Made by a program: the position numbers and the translations under genes. DNA of 64,000 nucleotides from Anoxybacterium sp963668245. Its GTDB lineage: Bacteria > Bacillota > Clostridia > Peptostreptococcales > Anaerovoracaceae. Shown here piece by piece: positions 5,883-15,101 of the stretch. Each line of letters begins with the position of its first letter. Within the stretch, counting starts at the first letter, position 1. The notes under the pieces were generated by a model, which did no database searches, had not been told where the DNA came from, and worked only from the letters and a program-made list of their open reading frames with translations. Location of the stretch: the NCBI GenBank assembly GCA_963668245.2, contig OY764195.2:1860001-1924000 (forward strand), written 5' to 3'.

Positions 5883-7898
5883 ATGAAATATATAAATGTA
5901 GTAATAGATAATAAAACGGATCATACAGACACATTCTACACGTACCTTTGCGAGAATGATCAAGTTAAGGTAGGTAATAAGGTGTATGTACCTTTTTCTA
6001 TGGGAAATCGGATTCGTGAGGCATATGTTTTCGAGGTAGCGGATTCTATCCCTCAAGAGTTCAGGGGCCTTAAAAAGATGATAGAAATTGATCCAGACGT
6101 TGAATTGAGCCAAGAGGCAATCGCAACATGCGTTTGGATGAAAAAACAGTACCTTTGTCGGTATATTGATGGAATCAAGTGTTTTACTCCTTCAGGCTCC
6201 TCTTCGAAACGTGGGAAACTGAGAAATCCATATAAGGATGCAACTGGAGAAATTTCATCAAAAAAGGAATTGACAGAAGAGCAACGTATTGCCGTTGAAA
6301 GGATTTGCCCTGACATTGAAAATAGTCAGCATCAAGTTTATCTGATTCACGGTGTTACCAGCAGTGGTAAAACGGAAATCTATTTACAGGTCATAGATGC
6401 TTGTGTTGTAAGTGGGAAAACTGCAATCATGTTGGTACCAGAAATTTCATTGACACCTCAGACGATTGACCGATTTATTGGAAGATTTGGTGCAGATAAT
6501 ATTGCTGTATTACATAGCAAATTATCACTAGGGGAAAGATATGATGAGTGGATGCGTATTAAAAGCGGAACAGTTAAAATTGTAATAGGAGCCCGCTCTG
6601 CTATTTTTGCGCCTTTATTGAATATAGGTGTGATTGTTTTAGACGAGGAGCATGAATCCACCTATAAATCGGATATGTCACCAAAATATGATACGGTTGA
6701 GGTCGCAATCCAAAGAGCGATGCTTAATCAGAGTGTTGTTCTATTGGGGAGTGCAACTCCTTCCTTAATCTCTAGCTATAAAGCAAATCAAGGGCACTAT
6801 CAAAGAATTTATCTAAAAAAAAGGTTTAATAAAACACCGCTGCCTTCTGTAGAAATTATCGATATGCGAGAAGAATTAAAAAATGGAAATAAATCTATTT
6901 TTAGTGTATCACTTTACCATGAAATACGAAAAAATCTTGAAGCAGGTAGCCAAATTATATTATTCTTAAACAGAAGAGGTTACTCTACTTTTATTTCATG
7001 CAGATCTTGTGGTTATGTGATGAAATGCAAGGATTGCGGGATATCTCTCACGTATCATAAGGCGAAAAATGAAGCGGTTTGTCATTTTTGTGGATATCGA
7101 GAACCCATTCCAAAGACTTGTCCATCTTGTAATGGAAAGTATATTAAGCATTTTGGAACAGGAACTGAAAAGGTAGAAGAACTGACAAAAGAAGTTTTTC
7201 CTGAGGCAATAGTTGATAGACTCGATTTGGATACCATAACAAAAAAAGGTAGTATTGATAAGATTTTAAATGCTTTTAAAAAGGGTAAAACCAATATATT
7301 GATTGGAACACAACTTGTGGCGAAGGGCTTAGATTTTTCTAATGTGGGTCTGGTAGGTATTGTTTCAGCAGATATCACGCTAAATGTTCCGGATTTTCGA
7401 TCTTCTGAACGAACGTTCCAGCTTATTACTCAGGCTGCTGGCAGATCTGGACGAGGAGATACTCTTGGAAGGGTATTGATTCAATCTTATCATCCAGAGC
7501 ATTACTCGATACGATCCGCAGCAAATCATGACTATGATTCATTTTATGAGTCAGAATCGATAATACGCAAGCAGTTAGGGTATCCACCGTACAGCGATTT
7601 AATTCAAATTATGGTCTCAGCTGAACGAGAAGAAACCGCATTAAAACGTTGCCAAGAGATAGCAGATGCATTTATTCTAGAAGTGGGAGAGAAAGAAAAA
7701 GCTTATCTCCTTGGACCACAGGCTGCACCAATGAACAGGATAAAAGAACTCTATCGATTTCAACTATTAATCAAGTGTTTTCCGGGAAAACGAGAATTTT
7801 ATTCGGTAGTGTTAGCTGAAATAAAGCAACGCACCAATACGGAAAGAAATGCAGATTACCTACTATCAATTGATATGAATCCGTATAGTTTTTTATAA
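5883..7898 (+). CDS. priA: Primosomal replication helicase PriA (short N-terminal region)
   Basis: 3'-to-5' helicase that reloads the replisome at stalled forks. Visible are the N-terminal 3'-end-binding domain (~1-100), Walker A GVTSSGKTE (157-165), the DEEH helicase box, eight zinc-binding cysteines (CRSCGYVMKCKDCG and CHFCG...CPSC) and the C-terminal domain. At 671 residues it is shorter than E. coli PriA (732) or B. subtilis PriA (~800): only ~25 residues link the first domain to the helicase region, where the winged-helix domain normally lies. First clear gene of an operon leading to def and fmt. Confidence 0.95.
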   Translation: MKYINVVIDNKTDHTDTFYTYLCENDQVKVGNKVYVPFSMGNRIREAYVFEVADSIPQEFRGLKKMIEIDPDVELSQEAIATCVWMKKQYLCRYIDGIKCFTPSGSSSKRGKLRNPYKDATGEISSKKELTEEQRIAVERICPDIENSQHQVYLIHGVTSSGKTEIYLQVIDACVVSGKTAIMLVPEISLTPQTIDRFIGRFGADNIAVLHSKLSLGERYDEWMRIKSGTVKIVIGARSAIFAPLLNIGVIVLDEEHESTYKSDMSPKYDTVEVAIQRAMLNQSVVLLGSATPSLISSYKANQGHYQRIYLKKRFNKTPLPSVEIIDMREELKNGNKSIFSVSLYHEIRKNLEAGSQIILFLNRRGYSTFISCRSCGYVMKCKDCGISLTYHKAKNEAVCHFCGYREPIPKTCPSCNGKYIKHFGTGTEKVEELTKEVFPEAIVDRLDLDTITKKGSIDKILNAFKKGKTNILIGTQLVAKGLDFSNVGLVGIVSADITLNVPDFRSSERTFQLITQAAGRSGRGDTLGRVLIQSYHPEHYSIRSAANHDYDSFYESESIIRKQLGYPPYSDLIQIMVSAEREETALKRCQEIADAFILEVGEKEKAYLLGPQAAPMNRIKELYRFQLLIKCFPGKREFYSVVLAEIKQRTNTERNADYLLSIDMNPYSFL

Positions 7899-7924
7899 AG
7901 GTATTGTTCTAATAAGTAATAGCA

Positions 7925-7962
7925 GATATCAGAGTAAAGAGGGAAGGGTCCCTTCTGATATC
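7925..7962 (+). terminator. Intergenic hairpin between priA and def
   Basis: GATATCAGA (7925-7933) pairs perfectly with TCTGATATC (7954-7962), and GGGAAGGG/CCCTT words may pair inside. No T-run follows, so it is more likely a partial terminator or RNA-processing hairpin than a full stop. Confidence 0.4.
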
Positions 7963-7989
7963 ATTTGTAAATGATGAGGAGAGTATTGA

Positions 7990-8460
7990 ATGGCACTGAG
8001 AAATATTGTCGTGGAAGGCGATGGGATTTTAAGGAAGAGAGCGAGAGAAGTTACAGAGGTCAATGATCATATTAGAATGATTCTAGATGATATGCTGGAA
8101 ACCATGCGTGAATATAATGGTGTTGGAATTGCAGCACCACAAGTAGGTATTTTAAAGCGTATGTTTATCGCAGAGGTTGACGGGGAAACCATCGAAATGA
8201 TAAATCCGGAGATCTTGGAAGTAGAAGGTGCGCAAACAGAAGATGAAGGATGCTTGAGTGTTCCTGGTATGATTGGGGCTGTAGAGCGTCCAACCTATAT
8301 TAAGATGAAAGGCCTGAATCGTGATGGAGAAGAAGTTGTGATTGAGGGAACTGGATTCGCACCAATTGTATTAAGCCATGAATATGATCATTTGGATGGA
8401 ATTTTATATACTGATAAAGCAAAGAATGTGAGAGAATTGAGTGAAGATGACGAAGAATAG
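7990..8460 (+). CDS. def: Peptide deformylase
   Basis: Removes the formyl group from the N-terminus of new proteins. All three family motifs are present: GVGIAAPQVG (44-53), EGCLSVPG with metal ligand C88, and HEYDHLDG with ligands H130 and H134 and catalytic E131. Length (156) is typical. The start has GAGGAGAG upstream. Its end overlaps the beginning of fmt, whose product makes the formyl group this enzyme removes. Confidence 0.97.
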   Translation: MALRNIVVEGDGILRKRAREVTEVNDHIRMILDDMLETMREYNGVGIAAPQVGILKRMFIAEVDGETIEMINPEILEVEGAQTEDEGCLSVPGMIGAVERPTYIKMKGLNRDGEEVVIEGTGFAPIVLSHEYDHLDGILYTDKAKNVRELSEDDEE

Positions 8461-9400
8461 CAAACAATCAATCAAAGTGGTCTACATGGGTACTCCTGAA
8501 TTCGCTGTGTTGCCCTTGAAAAAACTGGTTGAGAACGGTTATCAAGTTGAGCTTGTAGTGACACAACCTGATAAGGCGAGGGATCGCGGTAAAAAAATTC
8601 AATTTCCGCCAGTAAAAGAAACTGCATTAGAGCTTGGACTTGAAGTTGCGCAACCAGAGAAGGTTAAGAATAACGAAGTGTTCTTAGAGCAGATTCGAAG
8701 GATAAGTCCTGATGTGATGATTGTTGCCGCATATGGAAAAATTCTCCCAGTAGAGCTGCTAGCGATTCCAAAACTAGGGTGTATCAATATCCATGCTTCG
8801 TTGCTTCCAAAATATAGAGGGGCAGCGCCAATCCATCGATGCATTATTGAGGGAGAAAAGAAAACCGGAGTTACTTTGATGTATATGGAAGAAGGACTAG
8901 ATACAGGAGATATGATTGAAGCTAGGTCGCTAGAGATTGGAAAAAAAACCACTGCTGAGCTTCATGATCAGTTGTCATTGCTTGGGGCAGAGCTCTTGGT
9001 AGAAGTTTTACCAGACATTATTGCAGGTAAAAACAGTAGAACGCCTCAAAATGATGAAGAAGCTACATATGCACCTATGGTATTTAAAAAAGATGGGCTA
9101 ATTGATTTTCATAAGTCTCCAGAGGAAATTTCGTGCTTGATTCGTGGTATGAATTCTTGGCCGGGTGCATATACCAATTATGGCGGAGAACCTATGAAAG
9201 TTTGGGAAGCAGAACCCCAACAAATAGTGAGTCGTGAACCAGTTGGTACAATTATTGAGGTCTCTATAAATGGCATTTTGGTAGCTGCGGGGGGAAGCAC
9301 ACTACTCATCAAAAGAATTCAAATGCCAGGGAAAAAGGCAATGATGGTATCAGATTATTTAAAAGGAAATAAAATCCAAGAGGGAGAAGTTTTGAATTGA
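8441..9400 (+). CDS. fmt: Methionyl-tRNA formyltransferase
   Basis: Formylates initiator Met-tRNA using 10-formyl-THF. Motifs: MGTPEFAV near the start, HASLLPKYRGAAPIH (formyl transfer site with Asn/His/Asp of the family: INIHASLLPKYRG) and GLDTGDM. The C-terminal OB-like tRNA-binding domain follows. Length of 319 residues is normal. The GTG at 8441 overlaps def; an ATG at 8447 in the same frame is an equally possible start. Overlap indicates translational coupling with def. Confidence 0.96.
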   Translation: MKMTKNSKQSIKVVYMGTPEFAVLPLKKLVENGYQVELVVTQPDKARDRGKKIQFPPVKETALELGLEVAQPEKVKNNEVFLEQIRRISPDVMIVAAYGKILPVELLAIPKLGCINIHASLLPKYRGAAPIHRCIIEGEKKTGVTLMYMEEGLDTGDMIEARSLEIGKKTTAELHDQLSLLGAELLVEVLPDIIAGKNSRTPQNDEEATYAPMVFKKDGLIDFHKSPEEISCLIRGMNSWPGAYTNYGGEPMKVWEAEPQQIVSREPVGTIIEVSINGILVAAGGSTLLIKRIQMPGKKAMMVSDYLKGNKIQEGEVLN

Positions 9401-9424
9401 TCGGGGAAGAAAGGATGATGAGAT

Positions 9425-10132
9425 ATGTATTACTTTGGGATGTTTGATCCTACCATTGTGATATTGATCCCAGCTATGATTTTTACATTTTATGCACAAA
9501 GAAGAGTGAATTTAGCATATCAACAATATGCGGGAGTTAGAAATCGGAAGGGAATCACTGGCGCAGAGGCTGCAAGACGAATTTTAGATAGCAATGGATT
9601 GTTTGATGTTCCTGTTGAGATTACCAATGGAAGGTTGACAGACCACTATGATCCAAGAAGCCGTATTTTAAGACTTTCGCCTCAAGTATATCAAGAACCT
9701 TCCATTGCATCAGTTGGTATTGCGGCGCATGAAGTGGGACATGCCATTCAGCATGCTAAGAATTATGCACCACTCACAATAAGAAATATCATAGCACCTG
9801 TGGTGTCAATTGTGTCTAATTTTGCTTGGCCAATTTTAATCGTAGGTCTTGTAATGATCGGGGCAAACAATTACGTTCAGGGGAATTTGATTTTTAATAT
9901 CGGAATCATTTGCTATACTGCGGCAGTGATTTTTCAGGCCATTACGTTGCCGGTAGAATTTAATGCTAGTAGTAGAGCAATCGAACAATTGAATCGTTTG
10001 GGTATCATTTATTTAGAAGAGACTGCAAGTGCAAAAAAAGTTTTGTCAGCAGCGGCACTTACGTATGTGGCAGCTTTAGCGGCTTCGATTGCCACTCTTC
10101 TAAGAATTTTAGCGCTGAGGGGGCGTGATTAA
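9425..10132 (+). CDS. Membrane zinc metallopeptidase, YugP family
   Basis: Has the zinc protease motif HEVGHAIQH (about residues 102-110) with N-terminal hydrophobic helix FDPTIVILIPAMIFTFYA and two or three further membrane segments after the motif. This matches the neutral zinc metallopeptidase family typified by B. subtilis YugP (Pfam Zn_peptidase_2). Substrate unknown; envelope protein turnover is an inference. The gene sits between fmt and rsmB, as in many clostridia. Confidence 0.9.
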   Translation: MYYFGMFDPTIVILIPAMIFTFYAQRRVNLAYQQYAGVRNRKGITGAEAARRILDSNGLFDVPVEITNGRLTDHYDPRSRILRLSPQVYQEPSIASVGIAAHEVGHAIQHAKNYAPLTIRNIIAPVVSIVSNFAWPILIVGLVMIGANNYVQGNLIFNIGIICYTAAVIFQAITLPVEFNASSRAIEQLNRLGIIYLEETASAKKVLSAAALTYVAALAASIATLLRILALRGRD

Positions 10133-10133
10133 A

Positions 10134-11432
10134 ATGGATAAAAATAGAAGGACAGCATATTTCACATTATTAGATGTTGAAACAAAAAATTCATATTCAA
10201 ATCTTGCATTGAATCATCGTATTATAAGCAACAAACCAGATTCTCCCGCACTTGTACGAGAACTGGTATATGGTGTTTTAGAAAACAAGATGTATTTAGA
10301 TTATATTATTGAGCAGTTTATCAAAACCCCAATTGAAAAAGTAAAGCTTAGTGATTTAACTGTTTTGCGATTAGGAATTTATCAGATTAAGTTTTTAGAT
10401 GGCGTACCTGATTATGCGGCGGTAAATGAAAGTGTAGAGTTGGCAAAAAAGGTATGTAAGGGTCGAGAAGGATTTATTAATGGTGTACTTAGAAGCTTTT
10501 TACGTGCGGACAAAGAAGTAGAATTACCAAATAAATCTACCAACCTCATCAAATATCTTTCCATTCGGTATTCGTATGAACCATGGATTATTGAATTGTG
10601 GCTAGAACAATTTGCTCCTGATTTTGTTGAAGAACTTTTAAGTGCAGGCAATGCGACGCCAGATTTGATTATCAGAGTCAATACGATGAAAACAACAAGA
10701 GAGGATTTGAAAAACCGAATTCGTGCGAAGGGTTATGAAGCCAATGATGGCATTTTATGTGAACAAGCACTACATGTTAAGGGTACTGATTTGCTTGGTG
10801 GCAAACTTTATGAAAGTGGAATGTTTTCTGTTCAGGACGAAAGCTCTATGCTTGCAGTGAATCTTTTAGATCCACAACCTTTTGAAACTGTCATGGATTT
10901 ATGTGCTGCTCCTGGTGGAAAAACTTTAGCTATCGCTGAAAAAATGAGAGATCGTGGATACGTGAGTGCATGGGATATTTATCGCAGAAAATTGGGGATT
11001 ATCAATAAAGAAGCAGAAAGACTGGGTGTTTCAATTGTTCAAACTAAGACTTGGGATGCAACGAGGGTTGACTCTGCTATGATGGAAAAAGCAGATAAAG
11101 TTTTGGTAGATGCTCCGTGCTCTGGTCTTGGAGTTGTAAGACGAAAACCTGAAATAAAGTATAAAAAGCATTCGGCTGAAATTCTTGAATTACCAAAGAA
11201 ACAGCTTGCAATCCTGTCTGCTGCTTCAAAATATGTGAAACCAGGTGGAGTATTGGTTTATAGTACATGCACCATTTCCCCATATGAAAACCAAAAAGTT
11301 GTAAAAGATTTCTTAAAAAAAAATCCGTACTTTAGTAAGGAAGAAGAAATTCAATTGCTTCCAAATATCAACAATACAGATGGATTCTTTATCTGTAAGA
11401 TGAAAAAGGATGAAAGTTTGATTAACGAATAG
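10134..11432 (+). CDS. rsmB: 16S rRNA (cytosine-967-C5) methyltransferase RsmB
   Basis: Methylates C967 of 16S rRNA with SAM. The N-terminal NusB-like RNA-binding domain (~1-140) precedes a Rossmann methyltransferase domain with DLCAAPGGKT (SAM motif I), DAPCSGLGVVRRKPEIK (motif IV cysteine) and STCTISPYEN (catalytic cysteine). ATG at 10134 is preferred over an in-frame GTG at 10125 because GAGGGGG lies 10 nt before the ATG and only 1 nt before the GTG. It overlaps the stop region of the upstream protease gene. In many Firmicutes rlmN follows; here it does not. Confidence 0.95.
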   Translation: MDKNRRTAYFTLLDVETKNSYSNLALNHRIISNKPDSPALVRELVYGVLENKMYLDYIIEQFIKTPIEKVKLSDLTVLRLGIYQIKFLDGVPDYAAVNESVELAKKVCKGREGFINGVLRSFLRADKEVELPNKSTNLIKYLSIRYSYEPWIIELWLEQFAPDFVEELLSAGNATPDLIIRVNTMKTTREDLKNRIRAKGYEANDGILCEQALHVKGTDLLGGKLYESGMFSVQDESSMLAVNLLDPQPFETVMDLCAAPGGKTLAIAEKMRDRGYVSAWDIYRRKLGIINKEAERLGVSIVQTKTWDATRVDSAMMEKADKVLVDAPCSGLGVVRRKPEIKYKKHSAEILELPKKQLAILSAASKYVKPGGVLVYSTCTISPYENQKVVKDFLKKNPYFSKEEEIQLLPNINNTDGFFICKMKKDESLINE

Positions 11433-11492
11433 ATGGGATATAGCCTAATATTAGCAATCCATATCATAGCATCAATTGGATGAGGACTTTAT

Positions 11493-12221
11493 ATGATTCA
11501 AGTTGGATTTAAAACGGATAAGGGCAGAGTGAGAGAGCGAAATGAAGACTCTCTCTTTGTCATGCCAAGAGAAGATATATATATTATTGCAGATGGAGTT
11601 GGAGGTCAAAATTCTGGACAAATTGCCAGCTCCATGGCTGTAACTAATATTGCAGATTATATTAAGAATAATCCTTTAACAGGTTTGGAAACAGAAACGG
11701 ATTTAAAGAATTATTTTTTGACATGCATGATAACTGTGAATGATTTAATTTATAGTACAGCTCGTGCTACCTCTGAAAATATAGGTATGGCAACTACAGT
11801 TGTACTACTGTATTTAGTAGGAGATAATGGGTACTTTATTAATATTGGAGACAGCAGAGCCTATATTTGCAGAGAAGGAATGATTAGTCAAGTTACAGAA
11901 GACCATTCCTATGTAAATGAATTGGTAAAGGGTGGCTCGATTACAAAAGAGGAGGCTGAATTGCATCCTCGAAAAAATATGATTACGAGAGCTTTGGGAG
12001 GAGAACAAAATATTCTTCCAGATTTTTATTGGTTAAAAACGAAGAAGGAGGACATTATTATACTCTGTACTGATGGGCTTTATGGAGAGGTAACGAAAGA
12101 TGAAATGTGCAGCATGGCATTAACTTCTTGTTCCATGAGTGAATTGAGTACAAATCTTGTTCATCGTGCAAACCAAAATGGTGGAAATGATAATATTACA
12201 ATTATTTGTATAAAAATATGA
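11493..12221 (+). CDS. prpC: PP2C-type serine/threonine phosphatase (Stp/PrpC)
   Basis: Dephosphorylates targets of the adjacent PASTA kinase. The PP2C metal motifs are present: ADGVGGQNSGQIAS, NIGDSRAYI, CTDGLYGEV and GNDNITII. At 242 residues it is a typical soluble Stp. The gene ends 15 bp before prkC, the conserved phosphatase-kinase pair. Confidence 0.95.
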   Translation: MIQVGFKTDKGRVRERNEDSLFVMPREDIYIIADGVGGQNSGQIASSMAVTNIADYIKNNPLTGLETETDLKNYFLTCMITVNDLIYSTARATSENIGMATTVVLLYLVGDNGYFINIGDSRAYICREGMISQVTEDHSYVNELVKGGSITKEEAELHPRKNMITRALGGEQNILPDFYWLKTKKEDIIILCTDGLYGEVTKDEMCSMALTSCSMSELSTNLVHRANQNGGNDNITIICIKI

Positions 12222-12236
12222 CAGGAGGACTGACAC

Positions 12237-14165
12237 ATGAGTAGTAGATTACTTGCTGGCAGGTATGAATTACTTGAGAAAATCGGTGATGGCGGAATGG
12301 CAGTTGTTTATAAAGCAAGATGCCGTTTGCTCAATCGCTTTGTTGCGATTAAGATTTTAAAACCAGAGTTTACAAAAGATATAAAATTTATAGAAAATTT
12401 TAGAAGAGAATCCCAATCGGCAGCTAGTTTGACCCATCCAAATATTGTAAATATTTACGATGTTGGTAAGGAGGGAAATATCCATTACATTGTAATGGAA
12501 TTGATAGAAGGTCAAGTTTTAAGTGATATCATAAAAAATCAAGGACCAGTGGAAAAAGCTCAGGCGATTGAAATAGTAAAGCAGATTTCTCTTGCCCTTG
12601 GATTTGCTCACAAAAATCACATTATCCATAGAGATGTTAAACCCCATAATATTCTAATCACAAGAGATGGAATTGCTAAAATTACCGATTTTGGAATTGC
12701 AAAAGCAGTCAATGAAGGGACAATCGTAGGGAATACAGGTACAATTATGGGTTCTGTACACTACTTTTCGCCAGAGCAAGCCAGAGGCGGATATGTGGAT
12801 GAAAAATCAGACATCTATTCCCTTGGTATTGTACTGTATGAATTATTGACTGGCAAAGTTCCTTTTGATGCAGAAAATCCTGTTGCGGTCGCATTGATGC
12901 ACATGAACGATGAGATGGTACCCCCTTCACAACATGTAGAAGGTATTCCTGTTGGTTTAGAACAAATTGTCTTAAAGGCAACCAATAAGTATCAAGTGAA
13001 TCGATATAAAAATGCAAATGAGTTTTTTGAAGCCTTATCCAATGTGAACATGGATATTGGAGGAAGTCGTAAAAAAACAAATTTTGATGAAAATAAAGTA
13101 ATGGGAGCTGCTGGTGATATTGGATCACTAACAAAAGAGGAGAAAAAAGGGGATATGAGAAAGAAAAAGGAAAAGGCGAAAAAGAAATTTCGTATCAATA
13201 AAGTAAAGGTTGCGGCAATCATATTGGCTTTGGTTTGTGCGATTCCGGTAAGTCATTTTATCTTTACGACTGCAAAAGCGCTTACAGATAGTAAAGAAGT
13301 TACCATACCAGATTTACAAGGAAAAACGGTTGAAGAGGCAACAGCAGTTTTAGAAGAACTCAATTTAAAGCTTGAAGTGGAAGATACTGTTTCTAGTTCA
13401 AAATTTGATGAAGGTGAGATTGTTTCTCAAGATCCTGAGTCAGAGATGACTGTAAAAGAAGGATATACTGTCAAAGTAAATGTGAGCAAAGGAAAAGAAA
13501 AAGAGGGAACGATTCCAAATGTCGTGAATTCTACGGTAGCTTCTGCAAAATTCGTATTGGAGAACTATGGGTACGAAGTAGGAACGATTACCCAAGAAAA
13601 CAGTGATTATCCTGTAGATGTAGTAATTCGTCAATCTCCAGAGTCTGGTACCAGTGCTGCTGCAGGAAAATCTGTTGATTTGGTAGTCAGCCTTGGAAAT
13701 GCTGTAGAACAAGTAGATATGCCAGATTTGCTTGGGAAAGATGTGGATACAGCAAAAGATTTATTAGAAAAAGCTGGATTGACTTTAGGGTCTGTAAAAT
13801 ATGAAAAGAGCGATTCTTATGAGATGAATACTATTATGTGGCAGCAAAATGATGCAGGAACAAAGCTAGATGATGGTACTTCTGTGAACGTTAAGGTAAG
13901 TACTGGAGATCAAGATGCTGTTTCCAAGGCTATCGCTTTGACTGTGGATTATAACAGAGCTTCTAATGAAGTATTCTATCTAACAGTGGTAATATCAGAT
14001 GAATCTGGAGTGAGAACTGTGATAAATAGAGAACAACGTATCAAGAGTGATGGCTCAGAAATTCTGTCCTTATCTGGTGATGGTGTGGGATCAGTAAAAG
14101 TAATTTTCGATAATGATGTGGTGCTCGAAAAAAATGTGGATTTTAATACTGGAGAACTGAGCTAA
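12237..14165 (+). CDS. prkC: PASTA-domain Ser/Thr protein kinase (PrkC/Stk)
   Basis: Membrane kinase that senses muropeptides/lipid II and regulates wall growth, dormancy exit and metabolism. The kinase domain spans ~10-270 with glycine loop GDGGMAV, VAIK lysine K39, HRDVKPHN (catalytic D133) and DFG. A basic juxtamembrane stretch and one membrane helix (~325-345) follow, then three PASTA repeats (~354-422, 424-490, 493-558), each beginning with a (I/M)P(D/N)xxx motif. Residues ~560-642 form an extra C-terminal extracellular region with no motif I recognise. Coupled to prpC upstream and overlapping rsgA by 1 nt. Confidence 0.96.
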   Translation: MSSRLLAGRYELLEKIGDGGMAVVYKARCRLLNRFVAIKILKPEFTKDIKFIENFRRESQSAASLTHPNIVNIYDVGKEGNIHYIVMELIEGQVLSDIIKNQGPVEKAQAIEIVKQISLALGFAHKNHIIHRDVKPHNILITRDGIAKITDFGIAKAVNEGTIVGNTGTIMGSVHYFSPEQARGGYVDEKSDIYSLGIVLYELLTGKVPFDAENPVAVALMHMNDEMVPPSQHVEGIPVGLEQIVLKATNKYQVNRYKNANEFFEALSNVNMDIGGSRKKTNFDENKVMGAAGDIGSLTKEEKKGDMRKKKEKAKKKFRINKVKVAAIILALVCAIPVSHFIFTTAKALTDSKEVTIPDLQGKTVEEATAVLEELNLKLEVEDTVSSSKFDEGEIVSQDPESEMTVKEGYTVKVNVSKGKEKEGTIPNVVNSTVASAKFVLENYGYEVGTITQENSDYPVDVVIRQSPESGTSAAAGKSVDLVVSLGNAVEQVDMPDLLGKDVDTAKDLLEKAGLTLGSVKYEKSDSYEMNTIMWQQNDAGTKLDDGTSVNVKVSTGDQDAVSKAIALTVDYNRASNEVFYLTVVISDESGVRTVINREQRIKSDGSEILSLSGDGVGSVKVIFDNDVVLEKNVDFNTGELS

Positions 14166-15037
14166 TGAAGGGAATCATCATTAAAGGCATTGCTGGCTTC
14201 TATTACGTTAAAGTAGAACAAAAAATATATCAGTGCAAAGCACGAGGGATTTTTAAAAAAGATGGCATTACACCATACGTAGGCGATGAAGCGATGATTG
14301 ACATCTTAAATGATGATGAAGCGTGGATTACTGAAATTCTGCCAAGAAAAAATATTTTTATCAGACCTCCTATTGCTAATGTGGATTGTTTTGTAATCGT
14401 TACAGCAGCCGCAAAACCAAATCCAAATCCAGATATTATTGATAAGTTTCTTGTAATGGCAGAAAAAAATCATACTGAGATAGTAATTTGTATCAATAAA
14501 ATAGATTTAGCAAGTGAAAAAATGCGTCATGACCTTGAGAGCATCTATCGTAATATTTATCCAGTTGTTGGTGTATGTGGTGCAAGCGGAGATGGAATTG
14601 ACGCTTTGATTGCCTTGTTGAACCATAAAAAATGTGCCCTTGCTGGTCCTTCTGGAGTGGGCAAATCAACTCTGCTTAATCGCCTCCAGTCGAAAAAGAT
14701 AGTGGAAACGGGTAACATTAGTGAAAAAACAAAACGTGGAAAGCATACTACAAGGCATGCAGAATTATTTGAAACAGATTTTGGTACAATGATATTTGAT
14801 ACGCCTGGATTTACTTCTTTTGATATATTAGATGCAGAAGCAGATGAATTACAACACTTGTATCCCGAGATTGCCAAGCGGATGGGAAGTTGTAAGTTTG
14901 ATAATTGCAGGCATGTAAAAGAGCCAGATTGTAGAGTCAGAGAAGCGGTATCTAATGGTGAGATTCATGAATCAAGATATCATTCATATATAACGCAACT
15001 AAAGGAAATACAAGAAAAGGAAAGAAATAAATATTAA
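14165..15037 (+). CDS. rsgA: Ribosome small-subunit-dependent GTPase RsgA
   Basis: Circularly permuted GTPase that acts late in 30S assembly. Seen in order: N-terminal OB fold, G4-like NKID, then P-loop GPSGVGKST and G3 DTPGF, as expected for the permuted order, and the zinc-binding tail with CKFDNCRH...DC. 290 residues, normal length. ATG overlaps the prkC stop by one base, indicating translational coupling. Confidence 0.96.
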   Translation: MKGIIIKGIAGFYYVKVEQKIYQCKARGIFKKDGITPYVGDEAMIDILNDDEAWITEILPRKNIFIRPPIANVDCFVIVTAAAKPNPNPDIIDKFLVMAEKNHTEIVICINKIDLASEKMRHDLESIYRNIYPVVGVCGASGDGIDALIALLNHKKCALAGPSGVGKSTLLNRLQSKKIVETGNISEKTKRGKHTTRHAELFETDFGTMIFDTPGFTSFDILDAEADELQHLYPEIAKRMGSCKFDNCRHVKEPDCRVREAVSNGEIHESRYHSYITQLKEIQEKERNKY

Positions 15038-15101
15038 CAAAATGTTTATAAAAAGGAAATACTAATTCAATGAACCGAAATGAAAAGAAAGAGGAACGAC
15101 A

